Numbered from the stretch's first letter, positions 1 through 9,625 are shown. The stretch is DNA of 64,000 nt from Candidatus Acidulodesulfobacterium acidiphilum (GCA_008534395.1 SHMQ01000001.1:170255-234254), one strand, 5' to 3'. Translations and numbers: made by a program. Notes: generated by a model not told the origin, from the letters alone.

Positions 1-1815
1 TTTTCTGTTTAATAGTCCGTTTTCGACGTCGTCTAATTTTTTTTCCATATTAGCGGTGAATTTCAAGTTTATTATATCGGAAAAACCGGATTTTAAAATA
101 TCGGAAACGGTCATTCCAAGTTCCGTAGGTTTAAATTTTTGAGTTGTACTCCCTTTTTTTGCGGTATCTGCCGATTCAGTGGTCATTACGACGTAATCTT
201 TTGTCTTAATGTTGGCTATTATGCTCTGGTAGGTAGAAGGCCTTCCTATGCCGTTTTCGTCTAAAGCCTTGACTAAGCTTGCTTCGGTGTATCTAGGCGG
301 AGGAGAAGTAAAATGCTGAAAAACGTCGGCTTTTTTTATGGAAGCAGGGTCGCCTTTTGAAAGCAGTTCAAATATTTTAATTATAGAAGAAGGATGGTTT
401 TCGTTTTGCGTTTGTTCGATATTGCCTTCTTCTAAAACTTCTTTGTTTTTAAGATTTTCATTGATAACTTTCTGAAAGCCGTCGAATTTTAATATACTTT
501 CGGTAGTCTTAAAAATATATTCGTCTTTTTCTTTATTTTTAACGCTATATGTTCCTTTTAACGTCAGCGAGTACTGGTCGTAAATACTCTGGCTCATAAA
601 AGAGGCGGTAAAATACGTCCATATAAGATTGTATAGTTTAAATTCGTCGGCGCTTAGGTATGCTTTGATTTTTTTAGGCGTCAATAAAATATTAGTCGGT
701 CTGATAGCTTCGTGCGCATCCTGAACTTTTTTGGCGCTTGCGGTTGTTTTGCTTTTTTTGGGAGAATTTTTATCGGCAATATAGTCTATGCCGTAAACTT
801 CGTTTATAAATTTTTTGGCTGCCGATGCCGCTTCGTCAGATATTCTAGTGGAATCGGTTCTCATGTATGTAATAAGACCTACCGGACCTAGAGATTTTTT
901 GCTTACGTTTTCTACCGCCCCTATTTCGATGCCTTCGTAAAGTTTTTGCGCTACGGACATTGTTTTCTTTACGGGAAAATGAAGTATTTTTGCGGCTTCC
1001 TGCTGAAGGGTGCTCGTTATCAAAGGCAGAGCGGCTTTTCTGTAAGTCTGCTTTTTCGATATGTCTTCGATAGAATAATCGTTTTTTATCGAAAGAAGCC
1101 TGTTTTTCAATTCTCCGGCTTCTTTTTCGGATTTAATTTCAGGGTCTTTTCCGTTTATTTTAAACAGTTCGCCTTCGATATCGGTAGAAAATTTTTTCTT
1201 ATCTCCGCCTTGAATTTCAAATAAAGCCGTTACCGTCCAGAATTCTACTTTGACGAAAGCGTTTATTTCTTTTTCTCTTTCTACTATAAGATATAGTGCG
1301 ACGGATTGAACTCTGCCGGCCGAAAGGCCTCTTCTTACTTTATCCCACAAAAAAGGACTGAGGTTGTAACCGACTAAACGGTCTAAAATTCTGCGCGCTT
1401 TTTGGGATTCGTACATAGATTCGTTTAAGACGGCGGGATTTTTTATGGCTTCCAAGACTTTATCTTTGGTAATTTCATGAAAAAGAACCCTTTTTATATC
1501 CGGCTTTTTGCCGTTAATTTCGTCTATAATCTCTTTTATGTTCCACGCTATGGCTTCCCCTTCGCGGTCGGGATCGGGAGCCAGATAAATAATATCTGCT
1601 TTTTTTGCAAGTTTTTTAATTTCATCTACGGTTTTTTCCTTTCCTTTTATTATTTCGTACTTAGGTTCGAAGCCGTTTTTAATATCCACCCCTATAGAAC
1701 TTTTGGGTAAATTTTTAATATGACCCACAGTTGCTTTGACTATAAAATCGGACCCTAAATATTTATTTATAGTATTTGCTTTAGAAGGCGACTCTACGAG
1801 AACTAAATTTTTCAT
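1..1815 (-). CDS. topA: DNA topoisomerase I, C-terminal part cut off by the window
   Basis: Type IA topoisomerase that relaxes negatively supercoiled DNA through a 5'-phosphotyrosine intermediate. The visible 605 codons begin with the TOPRIM motif (VESPSKA near residue 8, DPDREGEAIAW near 85). They also contain the active-site segment YMRTDSTR, with the catalytic Tyr codon at 865-867 (about residue 317, close to Tyr319 of E. coli TopA). The 3' end, including any zinc-ribbon domains, lies outside the window. The start overlaps the stop of the upstream dprA-like gene by four bases (ATGA), so the two are probably translationally coupled. The dprA-topA order is common in bacteria. Confidence 0.96.
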   Translation of the reverse strand, partial: MKNLVLVESPSKANTINKYLGSDFIVKATVGHIKNLPKSSIGVDIKNGFEPKYEIIKGKEKTVDEIKKLAKKADIIYLAPDPDREGEAIAWNIKEIIDEINGKKPDIKRVLFHEITKDKVLEAIKNPAVLNESMYESQKARRILDRLVGYNLSPFLWDKVRRGLSAGRVQSVALYLIVEREKEINAFVKVEFWTVTALFEIQGGDKKKFSTDIEGELFKINGKDPEIKSEKEAGELKNRLLSIKNDYSIEDISKKQTYRKAALPLITSTLQQEAAKILHFPVKKTMSVAQKLYEGIEIGAVENVSKKSLGPVGLITYMRTDSTRISDEAASAAKKFINEVYGIDYIADKNSPKKSKTTASAKKVQDAHEAIRPTNILLTPKKIKAYLSADEFKLYNLIWTYFTASFMSQSIYDQYSLTLKGTYSVKNKEKDEYIFKTTESILKFDGFQKVINENLKNKEVLEEGNIEQTQNENHPSSIIKIFELLSKGDPASIKKADVFQHFTSPPPRYTEASLVKALDENGIGRPSTYQSIIANIKTKDYVVMTTESADTAKKGSTTQKFKPTELGMTVSDILKSGFSDIINLKFTANMEKKLDDVENGLLNRK

Positions 1816-2894
1816 ATTTTTTTTATTATTCCTCCGGGCAGCCTTTCTATTTCCGAATTTATTTCAAGTATAGAAAGCGCTCTAATAATTTCATTTTCAT
1901 TTGCTTTTAATCTAATATTGCTTAGTTTCAATAAATTGTCAATAGTAATATTTTCTTTTGTTAAAGAATTTATTATAAATTTGCTGATAACTTCATATTC
2001 TTCCGGTACGTCCGTTCCGTAAGCGGCGGCGTCTTTTTGGGTATTTGCATTCGCAGTTGCAGTTATAGTTATGTTTTTTTTGTAATTTTCTTTGCCGAGA
2101 AAAATTTTTACTTTCTTGCCGGCGCCTTTAAATTTTTTTATTAAACTTGCAAGAGAGCTATTATGCGACAGATAAAGTACGGCCATCTCTTGCGACAAAT
2201 GAAAAGCGAGACTGTTTCTTAAGGCAAATCCGTATTTTGAATTTTTTGCAAAAGGGTCTAAAGCCGAAATTTGAGGAAATTTGAGATTTAATTGTTTCTG
2301 CTTATTTTTATATGCATATGCCGATTTTAGCAGAGAATATGGTTTAGTTGTTAAAATAAAAATATCTTCAGTGAATTTATCCGATAATTTTTCCATAAAT
2401 TCGTTATCGGCAGATTCGTGTATTCCTAGGCATAAAGAAGAAAATTTTTGATTACCGCCTTTATCTTTGCAATAAAGATAAAGTTCGTTTATTAACGAAG
2501 AATCCGGTTTAAAAATATTCGTGCCTTCATACCTGGACGACGTAATAAATAACCCTTCATTTAATTTTTTTAATGGATTTTTTGAATAAAAATTTTCAAA
2601 TAAATCTTCCGGATCATATATATGCAAAAATTCAGGCAAAGAAACGGAAATATTTTGTTTGCGGCCGTAATTTATAATGCGGGAAGTTTTTAAAGGTTTG
2701 ATTTTTAATTCTCTTAATAAATTTATTTCGTTTTCGGCATCGTTTTTTAGCTTTTCATAAAAATCGTACTTTTTTAAATCGGAGATATTGACCGCAGCCT
2801 TTTTTTTATCGGCAGTTTCTTTTGCGGGTCCCTCCCGTTTTGCATTTATATATATCCTGTAATTTTTATACAATTCACAATATTCGGCATTCAT
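1812..2894 (-). CDS. dprA: Divergent DprA/Smf-like DNA-processing protein
   Basis: About 360 residues. Similarity to DprA is weak but ordered: a Rossmann-like middle region with SSR where DprA usually has GSR (LFITSSRYEG), a later FALRNSLAFHLSQ segment matching the RNR-IAGLS region, an ASLIKKFKGAGKKVKIF strand-helix, and a C-terminal winged helix ending LEINSEIERLPGGII. DprA loads RecA on single-stranded DNA during transformation. Its place directly upstream of topA supports the call. I prefer the ATG at 2894 over one at 2978, because the extra residues look like translated AT-rich spacer. The G-to-S change and the lost SGLA-type motif suggest an altered or decaying protein. Confidence 0.6.
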   Translation of the reverse strand: MNAEYCELYKNYRIYINAKREGPAKETADKKKAAVNISDLKKYDFYEKLKNDAENEINLLRELKIKPLKTSRIINYGRKQNISVSLPEFLHIYDPEDLFENFYSKNPLKKLNEGLFITSSRYEGTNIFKPDSSLINELYLYCKDKGGNQKFSSLCLGIHESADNEFMEKLSDKFTEDIFILTTKPYSLLKSAYAYKNKQKQLNLKFPQISALDPFAKNSKYGFALRNSLAFHLSQEMAVLYLSHNSSLASLIKKFKGAGKKVKIFLGKENYKKNITITATANANTQKDAAAYGTDVPEEYEVISKFIINSLTKENITIDNLLKLSNIRLKANENEIIRALSILEINSEIERLPGGIIKKI

Positions 2895-3050
2895 AAGAAT
2901 AATAATAAAAAAATTTAAAAAATTATATAATTTATAGTCTTTTAAAGAAAATAAAATAAATTGGATTGACTGAAGCAAAGATAAGTTGTATAAATAATAA
3001 AAAGAACAATTATAAATATAATAATAATTAAATTGCCATCAAAATACAAT

Positions 3051-4334
3051 ATGAATAGAATAAAAATTTTATTTTTATGTTCGGTAATTTTTTTTACCGT
3101 TTTTATATTTTCGTTATATACATGCAAAAGCGCTGCCGCCAAAAATGGTAATGCATCAAATAAAGAATCGGTTATAAGAATTGCCTTGGTAATGCCGGTA
3201 GAAGGCAGTTATGCTTTTTTCGGAAAGCAGTTTGTAAACGGAATGCTTTTGAGTTTAAAGAAAAAAGAAGCGTCTAAGGTAAAATTCATTATAGTCAATC
3301 TGCCTTTAAGCGCGGGCAAAACAAGCATATCCGGTTTGTTCAAATCTTTAAACAAACAAGGCGTTTCTGCTATAATCGGACCGCTTTTTGCCGGACAGTT
3401 GAAATATTTTGCAAAATATTCCGATGAATTTAAAATTCCGGTCATTACTCCTTCGCCTGTAGTCCCCAAAAATTATTTATCCCATTTTGTATTCAGCTAT
3501 GGAATGACTTTGAAACAGGAAATAAAAACGAATATGAAATATGCATATGAACACGGCATTAAGTCCGTTTCCGTCATATATCCTTATTACGGATATGGAC
3601 CTTTAACTTTAAAGTATATTATCTTTTATGCTAAAAAATTTGGAATAACTTTATTAAATAAAACTGCATATAATAGAAATACGGTAGATTTTTTTAATAA
3701 TTTTGAAAACTTAGTTATTTTTAACGCTATAACAAACCGTAACGTAACTGCAGCCGAAAGAGCCGAACTCGGTGTTACAAAATATGACCTCATGAACGGC
3801 ATAACAAAGTCCAAACCTAATATCCCATTTGGGGGTCTTTTTGTGTTAGGCGGAAAGTCCAAGCTTAAACTAATTTTAACTCAGTTAGTTTATTATAATA
3901 TCACGGGATTCCCTTTATTTGCGCTTAGTTCTATAGACTCGAGGCGCTTTATGGAAAAAAATGCTTTTTATATGGAGAATTCTTTTTTTTCGGACGGTTT
4001 TTTTAAGCATGCCCATAACGCTATAGTAAAAAAATTTTCGTCGGCTTATAAAAAATCATATGGAAAAGCTCCAAATATACTTAGCGCCGAAGGTTACGAT
4101 ATAGGGAAAATCGTTATAAAAGCATCAGCATTAGAATCGAACGCCGTCGGTTCAAGCCCGTCAAATCAAAAAGCACCTAAAGGCGTAAGTTTTTATAAAG
4201 CCATATTGAAAATAAAAAAAATTAAAGGCGTATGCGGAGTAATTAACCTGAAAAATAATATATTTCATAAATCGCTTTATCTTTTTAATTATAAAAACGG
4301 GAAAATTTATATATTAAAAAATCCTCTTGAATGA
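3051..4334 (+). CDS. Periplasmic substrate-binding protein, LivK/branched-chain amino acid receptor family
   Basis: The product has an N-terminal signal segment (about residues 1-30, hydrophobic ILFLCSVIFFTVFIFSLYT). Type I periplasmic-binding-fold landmarks follow: RIALVMPVEGSYAFFGKQFVNGM near the start of the mature protein, a VSAIIGPLFAGQ strand, IPVITPSPV, a hinge, and a late ALSSIDSRRF segment. This family binds amino acids or amides, or acts as a PBP activator (LpoA-like). No ABC permease or ATPase gene is adjacent, so a sensory or cell-wall role is as likely as uptake. I chose the ATG at 3051 because the TTG at 3033 adds no signal-peptide logic. The stop overlaps the next start (ATGA). 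Confidence 0.75.
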   Translation: MNRIKILFLCSVIFFTVFIFSLYTCKSAAAKNGNASNKESVIRIALVMPVEGSYAFFGKQFVNGMLLSLKKKEASKVKFIIVNLPLSAGKTSISGLFKSLNKQGVSAIIGPLFAGQLKYFAKYSDEFKIPVITPSPVVPKNYLSHFVFSYGMTLKQEIKTNMKYAYEHGIKSVSVIYPYYGYGPLTLKYIIFYAKKFGITLLNKTAYNRNTVDFFNNFENLVIFNAITNRNVTAAERAELGVTKYDLMNGITKSKPNIPFGGLFVLGGKSKLKLILTQLVYYNITGFPLFALSSIDSRRFMEKNAFYMENSFFSDGFFKHAHNAIVKKFSSAYKKSYGKAPNILSAEGYDIGKIVIKASALESNAVGSSPSNQKAPKGVSFYKAILKIKKIKGVCGVINLKNNIFHKSLYLFNYKNGKIYILKNPLE

Positions 4335-5599
4335 TTAAGTTTATACATGCTGCGGACATTCATCTCGACAGCCCGCTAATAGGGCTTGAAAATTATGAAG
4401 GCGCTCCGGTTGAAAAAATTAGGGGGGCGGCAAGAAAGGCCCTGTCTGAACTTGTAGATTTAGCGGCAGAGGAAGAGGCGTCTTTTGTCGTAATAGCAGG
4501 CGATATGTATGATGGAGACTGGAAAGATTACAATACCGGTTTATTTTTGTTAAACACATTATCCAAGCTGGCGTCAAACGGCATTAATGTTTTTATAGCC
4601 AAAGGCAATCATGACGCAGAAAGCAAGATAACCAAAAATTTAAAACCGCCTGAAGGAATAAAAATATTTTCTTCTAAAAAACCGGAAACGTTTTATTTAA
4701 ATTTAAAAAACTTCAATATAGCGATTCATGGACAAAGTTTTTCCTCTCCTGCCGTAAAAGAAAATTTAGCTTCCAATTACCCGCAAGCGGAAAAAGGCAT
4801 GTTTAATGTGGGCATTCTGCACACTTCCGTTAACGGCAGGGCAGGGCATGAAAACTATGCGCCATGCTCTATCGACGATCTTAAATCTAAAGGTTATAAT
4901 TATTGGGCGCTCGGACATATCCATAAAAGAGAAGTTTTAAGCGAAAATCCTTTAATAGTTTTCCCGGGCAATATTCAAGGAAGGCATATTAAAGAAACGG
5001 GTTTTAAAGGATGCATGGTAGTAAGCATCGACGATGATTACAATGTTTCGGCGGAGTTTAAGAGTTTATGTTCCATAGTTTGGTCTTACTGCGAAACCGA
5101 CGTAACCGGCGCCGAGTCTCCGGAAGAAGTAGTCGAAAAAGTAAACATAAGCGTTAAAAACGAACTTTCAAAAAATAAAGGCATGTTTACCGCGGCAAGA
5201 ATATCCATTAAAGGCGCTTGCAGGGCGCATAACGCTCTTTTATCCGATCCGGAAAAGTGGAAAAACGAAATACGGCTCGAAGCGGCAAATTCTTGCAAAA
5301 GCTCCGTATGGCTTGAAAAGATAAATATAAAAACATCCGTAAAAGCAGATATGGAAGAGTTGAAAAAAAGAAAAGATGCAGTCGGAGACTTAATGCGGTA
5401 TATAGATTCTTTAAACGGCGAGCAAAGCCAGGAAATTAAAGATATGTTATCCGGAATATCGTCTGATTTAAAAGACAAACTTCCTCGGGAATTGAAAAAC
5501 AATAATTTTTTCGATAACGGCGAAAACATTTTGGAGATTACGAACGAAGCCAGACAAATTTTGTTATCCCGTTTGTTATCGTCAACGACGGCGGATTAA
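4331..5599 (+). CDS. yhaO: YhaO/SbcD-like metallophosphoesterase (DNA repair exonuclease)
   Basis: Calcineurin-like phosphoesterase of 422 residues. The metal-binding motifs are intact: DxH (D9, H11), GD (57-58), GNHD (92-95), a His in GILHTS and GHIH near 196. YhaO pairs with the SMC-like ATPase YhaN as an SbcCD/Mre11-Rad50-type complex acting on DNA ends. The downstream yhaN reading frame starts at its stop codon (overlap at 5599), which supports coupling. The C-terminal 130 residues form the capping region, rich in charged helices. A decayed copy of the first 70 bases of this gene is found at 8960-9033. Confidence 0.9.
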   Translation: MIKFIHAADIHLDSPLIGLENYEGAPVEKIRGAARKALSELVDLAAEEEASFVVIAGDMYDGDWKDYNTGLFLLNTLSKLASNGINVFIAKGNHDAESKITKNLKPPEGIKIFSSKKPETFYLNLKNFNIAIHGQSFSSPAVKENLASNYPQAEKGMFNVGILHTSVNGRAGHENYAPCSIDDLKSKGYNYWALGHIHKREVLSENPLIVFPGNIQGRHIKETGFKGCMVVSIDDDYNVSAEFKSLCSIVWSYCETDVTGAESPEEVVEKVNISVKNELSKNKGMFTAARISIKGACRAHNALLSDPEKWKNEIRLEAANSCKSSVWLEKINIKTSVKADMEELKKRKDAVGDLMRYIDSLNGEQSQEIKDMLSGISSDLKDKLPRELKNNNFFDNGENILEITNEARQILLSRLLSSTTAD

Positions 5600-7101
5600 T
5601 GAAAATTATCTGGATGGGACTAAAGCCTTACGGACCTTTTATAGATAAAACTATAAATTTTGAAGGCAGGGAAAATTTCCATATAGTCTATGGACATAAC
5701 GAATCTGGGAAAACAACGACTTTGAGGGCAGTTAAATCTCTTTTTTTTGGAATCAAAGAAAGAACTGCCGACAGTTTTAAATTTGACGGAAATAAATTAA
5801 GAATATTTGCAAAAATAGAAAATTCATCCGGCGAAAGTTTAGTTTTTCAAAGACGAAAGGGGCACTCAAAAACGTTTCTTGACGAAAACGGAAACGAATT
5901 GGATATATCAATCCTTAAAAAATTTATTTACGGGTTAGACGAATCTTCTTTCGTCAATATGTTTGGATTCAGCAGAGATGATTTGGTAAACGGCGGAAAA
6001 GACATAGTTTTAGGCAAAGGGGATATAGGGCAAAGTCTTTTTGCCGCAGGAACAGGCATTGGCGGATTTAGGAAAATATTAAAAGACTTAGAAGAAGAAT
6101 CGCAAAATCTTTTTAAAAAAAGAAGTCCCACATCCCTTATAAATAAATATGTTTCGGAATATGAATCTTTAAAAAAGAAAATAAACGATATTTTGCTTCA
6201 ACCAAAAATTTGGACGGAGCATGAAGAAAATCTTAAAAACGCCGAAGCTAAAAAAATATTTTTAAACAGAAATATAGATTCTTTTAGTGCAAAACTTAAC
6301 AAGTTTAAGCGAATAAGCGACGCATTGCCTATTATTGCAGAAAGAAAAAACTTAATACAAAAAAAAGATGCCCTCGGCGAAACTTTAATTCTTAGAAAAG
6401 ATTTTAAAGAAGAACGAATAAATTTAATGAGGGATTTGGACGTTTCATCGGTTGAAGCAAATAAAATAAAGGAAAAAATTGAAAATCTTGAAGCAAACAT
6501 AAAAAAAATAGTAATACCGGAAAAGTTTATAGAAAATAGAAAGCTTATAGACGATATTTATGTTAGATTTGGAAGTTATCTTAAAGAAACTAAAGATTTA
6601 CCTGCGCTTTTATCCCAGAGAGACGAGCTTATCGTTGAAATTAAATATTTATCTTCCCAAATAAGACCGGAAACCCCTTTAGACGAAACTTCGCAATTAA
6701 CGGTAAGTTTGCAAAAAAGTAAAAGCATATCTTCTTTAGCAAATAAATATATTAAACTTGAAGACAAAATCTCAGAAATTTCCGACGTAATAAACAAAAC
6801 AAATTTAAAGGCGTTATCCGCCAAAAATAAATTAAAAGAGACCGAGAACGGAGAATATTTCAATAACGACAGATTAAAAAAGATTTTGTCGAATATTCAA
6901 AAAGACGGCGATTTGGAAAAAGTTTTGTATAAAAAAACGGAAGAGCTAAAAAAAGCAGAAAATTCGTGCAGTATAGAACTTTCAAAACTTCCGTTATGCC
7001 GGTGGAATATAGAAGAAATAGAAAAACTTAAGTTACCGTTAATCGAAACGGTAGAAAGATACGAAAATGAGTTTGAAAATACGGATGCGGAAATTATTTG
7101 A
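5599..7101 (+). CDS. yhaN: YhaN-like SMC/Rad50-type ATPase, N-terminal half
   Basis: 500 residues with Walker A GHNESGKTT at 32-40, then FFGIKERT and the family segment YGLDESSFVNMFGFSRDDL, followed by long coiled coils. There is no Walker B or signature motif: these lie in the next reading frame, which overlaps by 35 bases in the +1 frame. The two halves together (about 850 residues) have the layout of one YhaN. The break is at ATT TGA near 7096-7101, where moving forward one base continues as EKDVLNLCEKI. The gene is therefore either split in two (a two-chain ATPase is possible), frameshifted by recoding, mutated, or mis-assembled. Confidence 0.85.
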   Translation: MKIIWMGLKPYGPFIDKTINFEGRENFHIVYGHNESGKTTTLRAVKSLFFGIKERTADSFKFDGNKLRIFAKIENSSGESLVFQRRKGHSKTFLDENGNELDISILKKFIYGLDESSFVNMFGFSRDDLVNGGKDIVLGKGDIGQSLFAAGTGIGGFRKILKDLEEESQNLFKKRSPTSLINKYVSEYESLKKKINDILLQPKIWTEHEENLKNAEAKKIFLNRNIDSFSAKLNKFKRISDALPIIAERKNLIQKKDALGETLILRKDFKEERINLMRDLDVSSVEANKIKEKIENLEANIKKIVIPEKFIENRKLIDDIYVRFGSYLKETKDLPALLSQRDELIVEIKYLSSQIRPETPLDETSQLTVSLQKSKSISSLANKYIKLEDKISEISDVINKTNLKALSAKNKLKETENGEYFNNDRLKKILSNIQKDGDLEKVLYKKTEELKKAENSCSIELSKLPLCRWNIEEIEKLKLPLIETVERYENEFENTDAEII

Positions 7102-8167
7102 AAAAGACGTTTTAAACCTTTGCGAAAAAATTATGCCTGAAATAACAAAAAGTCAGGTAAGCGCTATAGTTACTACTTTGCATTCCGAACTTGAAAAAGC
7201 CGACAAGGAAAACATAGTACTTGAAAATTATAAAAAATCGCTTGCGGATTATATTAAAGAAATGAAGGAAAAAGAGACGGCCGTCGCCGTTTTGCGATCT
7301 AGAATCGATTCTCTTATAAAAGAAGCAGGCTGTATAGATATAAATCAAGTATATAACGTCGAAAACCGATCGGAAGAATTCCTGAATATTTCAAACAGAT
7401 TAGAACAATCAGACAAAGAGTTGCGGGGGTATTCCAACGGAATGCCAATAGAAGAATTTATTTCCGAAGCGGCAGATATCGATATAGATAAACTTCCCGT
7501 TGAAATTTTAAATTTAAACGACGAGATAAAAAGATTGAAAGACGAAGTTTCGGCTTATGAACAGAAAATCGGAGAAGAAAAATCTTTTTTAAGTAAATGC
7601 GACGGAAACTCTGCGGCGGCGGACTTGGAGGAAAAAGCTTCTTCCGTTGCGGCACAGATAGAATATTATTCCGAAAGATATATACAATTGCGGCTGGCCC
7701 GCGATATATTAAATAAAGAAATCGAAAATTACCGCGTTAAAAATCAGGTTCCGGTCTTAAAAAGGGCGGGGGAAATATTTTCGACGCTGACGACGGGATC
7801 TTTTTCAGGATTAAAAGCTGCTTTCGGACAAAAAGACGAAAACATTCTGGTGGGCATAAGGACAAGTACCGAGGGGATAGAAGACGAAATAGGAGTCGAA
7901 GGTATGAGCGAAGGCACCTGCGACCAGCTCTATCTTTCATTGCGGCTTGCAAGTTTAGAAAGATATATGGAATCTAATGAGCCAATGCCTCTCATAATCG
8001 ACGACGTTCTCGTAAATTTTGACGATGAAAGGGCAAAGGCGTGTTTAAAAATTTTCGGGGAAATTTCAAAAAAAAATCAAGTTATATATTTTACCCATCA
8101 TATGCACATCCTCGATATCGCTTCAGATATAGTCCCGCATAGAGACATGAAAGTCCATAATTTATAA
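7067..8167 (+). CDS. yhaN: YhaN-like SMC/Rad50-type ATPase, C-terminal half
   Basis: 366 residues: coiled coil, then the ABC-ATPase signature EGMSEGTCDQLYLSLRLA, Walker B/D-loop PLIIDDVLVNFDDERA and a His-switch YFTHHMH close to the end. These are the motifs missing from the preceding half, so the two together make one complete ATPase. The apparent start at 7067 (ATG AGT TTG) has only a weak purine-rich stretch upstream. The first ten or so residues may therefore not be native, and the true junction probably lies between 7067 and 7101. Only the last part of the P-loop partner is needed in cis for Rad50-type head assembly, so a functional split protein cannot be excluded. Confidence 0.82.
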   Translation: MSLKIRMRKLFEKDVLNLCEKIMPEITKSQVSAIVTTLHSELEKADKENIVLENYKKSLADYIKEMKEKETAVAVLRSRIDSLIKEAGCIDINQVYNVENRSEEFLNISNRLEQSDKELRGYSNGMPIEEFISEAADIDIDKLPVEILNLNDEIKRLKDEVSAYEQKIGEEKSFLSKCDGNSAAADLEEKASSVAAQIEYYSERYIQLRLARDILNKEIENYRVKNQVPVLKRAGEIFSTLTTGSFSGLKAAFGQKDENILVGIRTSTEGIEDEIGVEGMSEGTCDQLYLSLRLASLERYMESNEPMPLIIDDVLVNFDDERAKACLKIFGEISKKNQVIYFTHHMHILDIASDIVPHRDMKVHNL

Positions 8168-8267
8168 TTTAGAAAAATATTGGAATAAAATTTCTATCCT
8201 TTTCGGTTAGAATAAATTCTGAAAAAGCCTTAATTTTTTCCTAATAGAATATAAATAGTCAATTTGA

Positions 8268-8307
8268 TATGATATAATTATTTAAAGATATAAATATTGG
8301 AGGTATA
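8268..8307 (+). promoter_or_regulatory. Extended -10 promoter and strong RBS of the nitroreductase gene
   Basis: TGATATAAT (TATAAT at about 8273) lies some 30 bases upstream of an AGGAGGT-like Shine-Dalgarno ending 8 bases before the ATG at 8311. The same TGATATAAT string precedes several other genes in this window (about 9597, 13891, 26048, 61632), which suggests that extended -10 promoters are usual in this genome. Confidence 0.5.
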
Positions 8308-8310
8308 ATA

Positions 8311-8967
8311 ATGGAATTATTTGAAGCTATAGATTCAAGGACGTCGAAAAGAGATTTTGAAGACAAACCCGTCTCCAAGGAGATTATAGATAAAATACTT
8401 AAATTATCGCTGAGAGCTCCTTCATGGGCAAATTCCCAGCCTTGGGAGATAGCGGTTTCTACCGGTAAAACCTCCGAATTTATTAAAACTAATCTTTATG
8501 AACTTGCGAAAAACTGCACCCCTATTAATCCGGATTATCCTTTTCCCGATTCCTGGCCGGAAAAACAAAACAATAATATGTTTGAAACCGGCAGACACAG
8601 GTTTGAATATATAGGCATCAACAGGGACGACAAAGAAAAAAGAACTGAATTTTCCCTTAGCAACTATGTTTTTTTTCATTCCCAAACCGCCATTTTTATA
8701 TATATGGATGAAAATTTAGGCATATGGTCGGTTTTCGACTGCGGTTTTTTAGCGCAGAACATTTTACTTGCCGCACACGGCTTTGGCTTGGGCGCTTGCC
8801 CCCAGGCTTATTTAGTCGCATATCCAGACATTTTAAGGAAAGCGTTTAAACTGCCTAACAATAAAAAGTTTCTGCTCGGAATTTCAATAGGTTACTACAA
8901 AAAAGAAAGCAAGGTAAACGAAATAAAAACTTTCAGAAACGAAGACTTCATAAACTATTTTGAATGA
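8311..8967 (+). CDS. Nitroreductase family protein (FMN-dependent NAD(P)H oxidoreductase)
   Basis: 218 residues with the nitroreductase fold: the N-terminal RTSKRDFEDKPVSKEIIDKIL (Arg contacts to FMN phosphate), APSWANSQPWEIAV, a central DCGFLAQNILLAAHGFGLGACPQ helix and the C-terminal LLGISIGYYKKES with the usual IGYP replaced by IGYY. Such enzymes reduce nitroaromatics, quinones or flavins; the physiological substrate cannot be read from sequence. The gene stands alone after yhaN, with its own promoter and RBS. Confidence 0.9.
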   Translation: MELFEAIDSRTSKRDFEDKPVSKEIIDKILKLSLRAPSWANSQPWEIAVSTGKTSEFIKTNLYELAKNCTPINPDYPFPDSWPEKQNNNMFETGRHRFEYIGINRDDKEKRTEFSLSNYVFFHSQTAIFIYMDENLGIWSVFDCGFLAQNILLAAHGFGLGACPQAYLVAYPDILRKAFKLPNNKKFLLGISIGYYKKESKVNEIKTFRNEDFINYFE

Positions 8968-9033
8968 TAAAGTTTATAAATATGGGCCGTCATTAACCTC
9001 GACAGCCTGTTAATGGCTTGAAAATTATAAGGC
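8960..9033 (+). pseudogene. Decayed partial copy of the yhaO 5' end
   Basis: The bases from the nitroreductase stop codon to about 9033 align with 4329-4402, the start of yhaO. GAATGA-TAAGTTTATA, the CTCGACAGCC core and CTTGAAAATTAT occur in the same order, with scattered substitutions and small deletions. The copy is out of frame and ends after about 70 bases, so it cannot encode a product. Confidence 0.75.
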
Positions 9034-9117
9034 ATTATTTAAAAGTTTATTATTTATATTATTTAAAATGTTTCCGTAAAAATTAATATAAGTTCGGTTC
9101 TATATATTATGGCAATC

Positions 9118-9510
9118 TTATTTTGCTTGCTTTAATATAAATTCTTTCAGAACCGCGGCGTTGTTGTTTATTTCGTTTTTAAGCCCGTATAATAAAGTTA
9201 CATTTTTGTTTCCCGTTTTTAACAATTTTAATATTTCCGCAATCGAATTATCCAAATCCTGCCCGGCGGATGAATTATGGATACGGTTATATTCCGAAAG
9301 TTCTTGCAAATATTTTGCTTTAAATTCTTTGAAATTTATTGCCGCTTCATGAAACGATTTTCTCAATTCGTTTGACGGCGCTATATCTTTAAACCAGAAA
9401 TCTATTTTTGCCTTTTCTTTGCTTATGCCCCTCGGCCATAACCTGTCCACTAATATTCTTATGCCGTCTTCATCGGACGGTTCATCGTAAATTCTTTTTA
9501 TATTCAGCAT
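9118..9510 (-). CDS. DUF488 (YeaO-like) family protein
   Basis: 130 residues matching the DUF488 family: the N-terminal IKRIYDEPSDEDGIRILVDRLWPRGISKEKAKIDFWFKDIAPS block with the DRLWPRG signature, a central KYLQEL helix and a VTLLYG strand near the C-terminus. The family is widespread, small and cytosolic; its biochemical role is not established. It is convergent with the nitroreductase gene and has no obvious operon partner. Confidence 0.88.
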   Translation of the reverse strand: MLNIKRIYDEPSDEDGIRILVDRLWPRGISKEKAKIDFWFKDIAPSNELRKSFHEAAINFKEFKAKYLQELSEYNRIHNSSAGQDLDNSIAEILKLLKTGNKNVTLLYGLKNEINNNAAVLKEFILKQAK

Positions 9511-9625
9511 AATTTTTTTCCTCGGGCATTTGTATTATAAATAAATTATATCAGAAAAATATAAAAATTTGCCCAATATTAAAAACTGTTACCGTATGAT
9601 ATAATGAATTATATATTATATATAT

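Noticed and set aside
946..1710. Plus-strand open frames of 77-92 codons inside topA
   Set aside because: They run opposite to a clear, conserved gene and their translations are Phe/Tyr-rich shadows without any motif.
7737..7952. Minus-strand frame in yhaN and similar antisense frames in gyrA, polA, gpsA and cobA-hemD
   Set aside because: All are shadows of well-conserved coding sequence, with basic or Ser/Phe-rich composition and no independent support.
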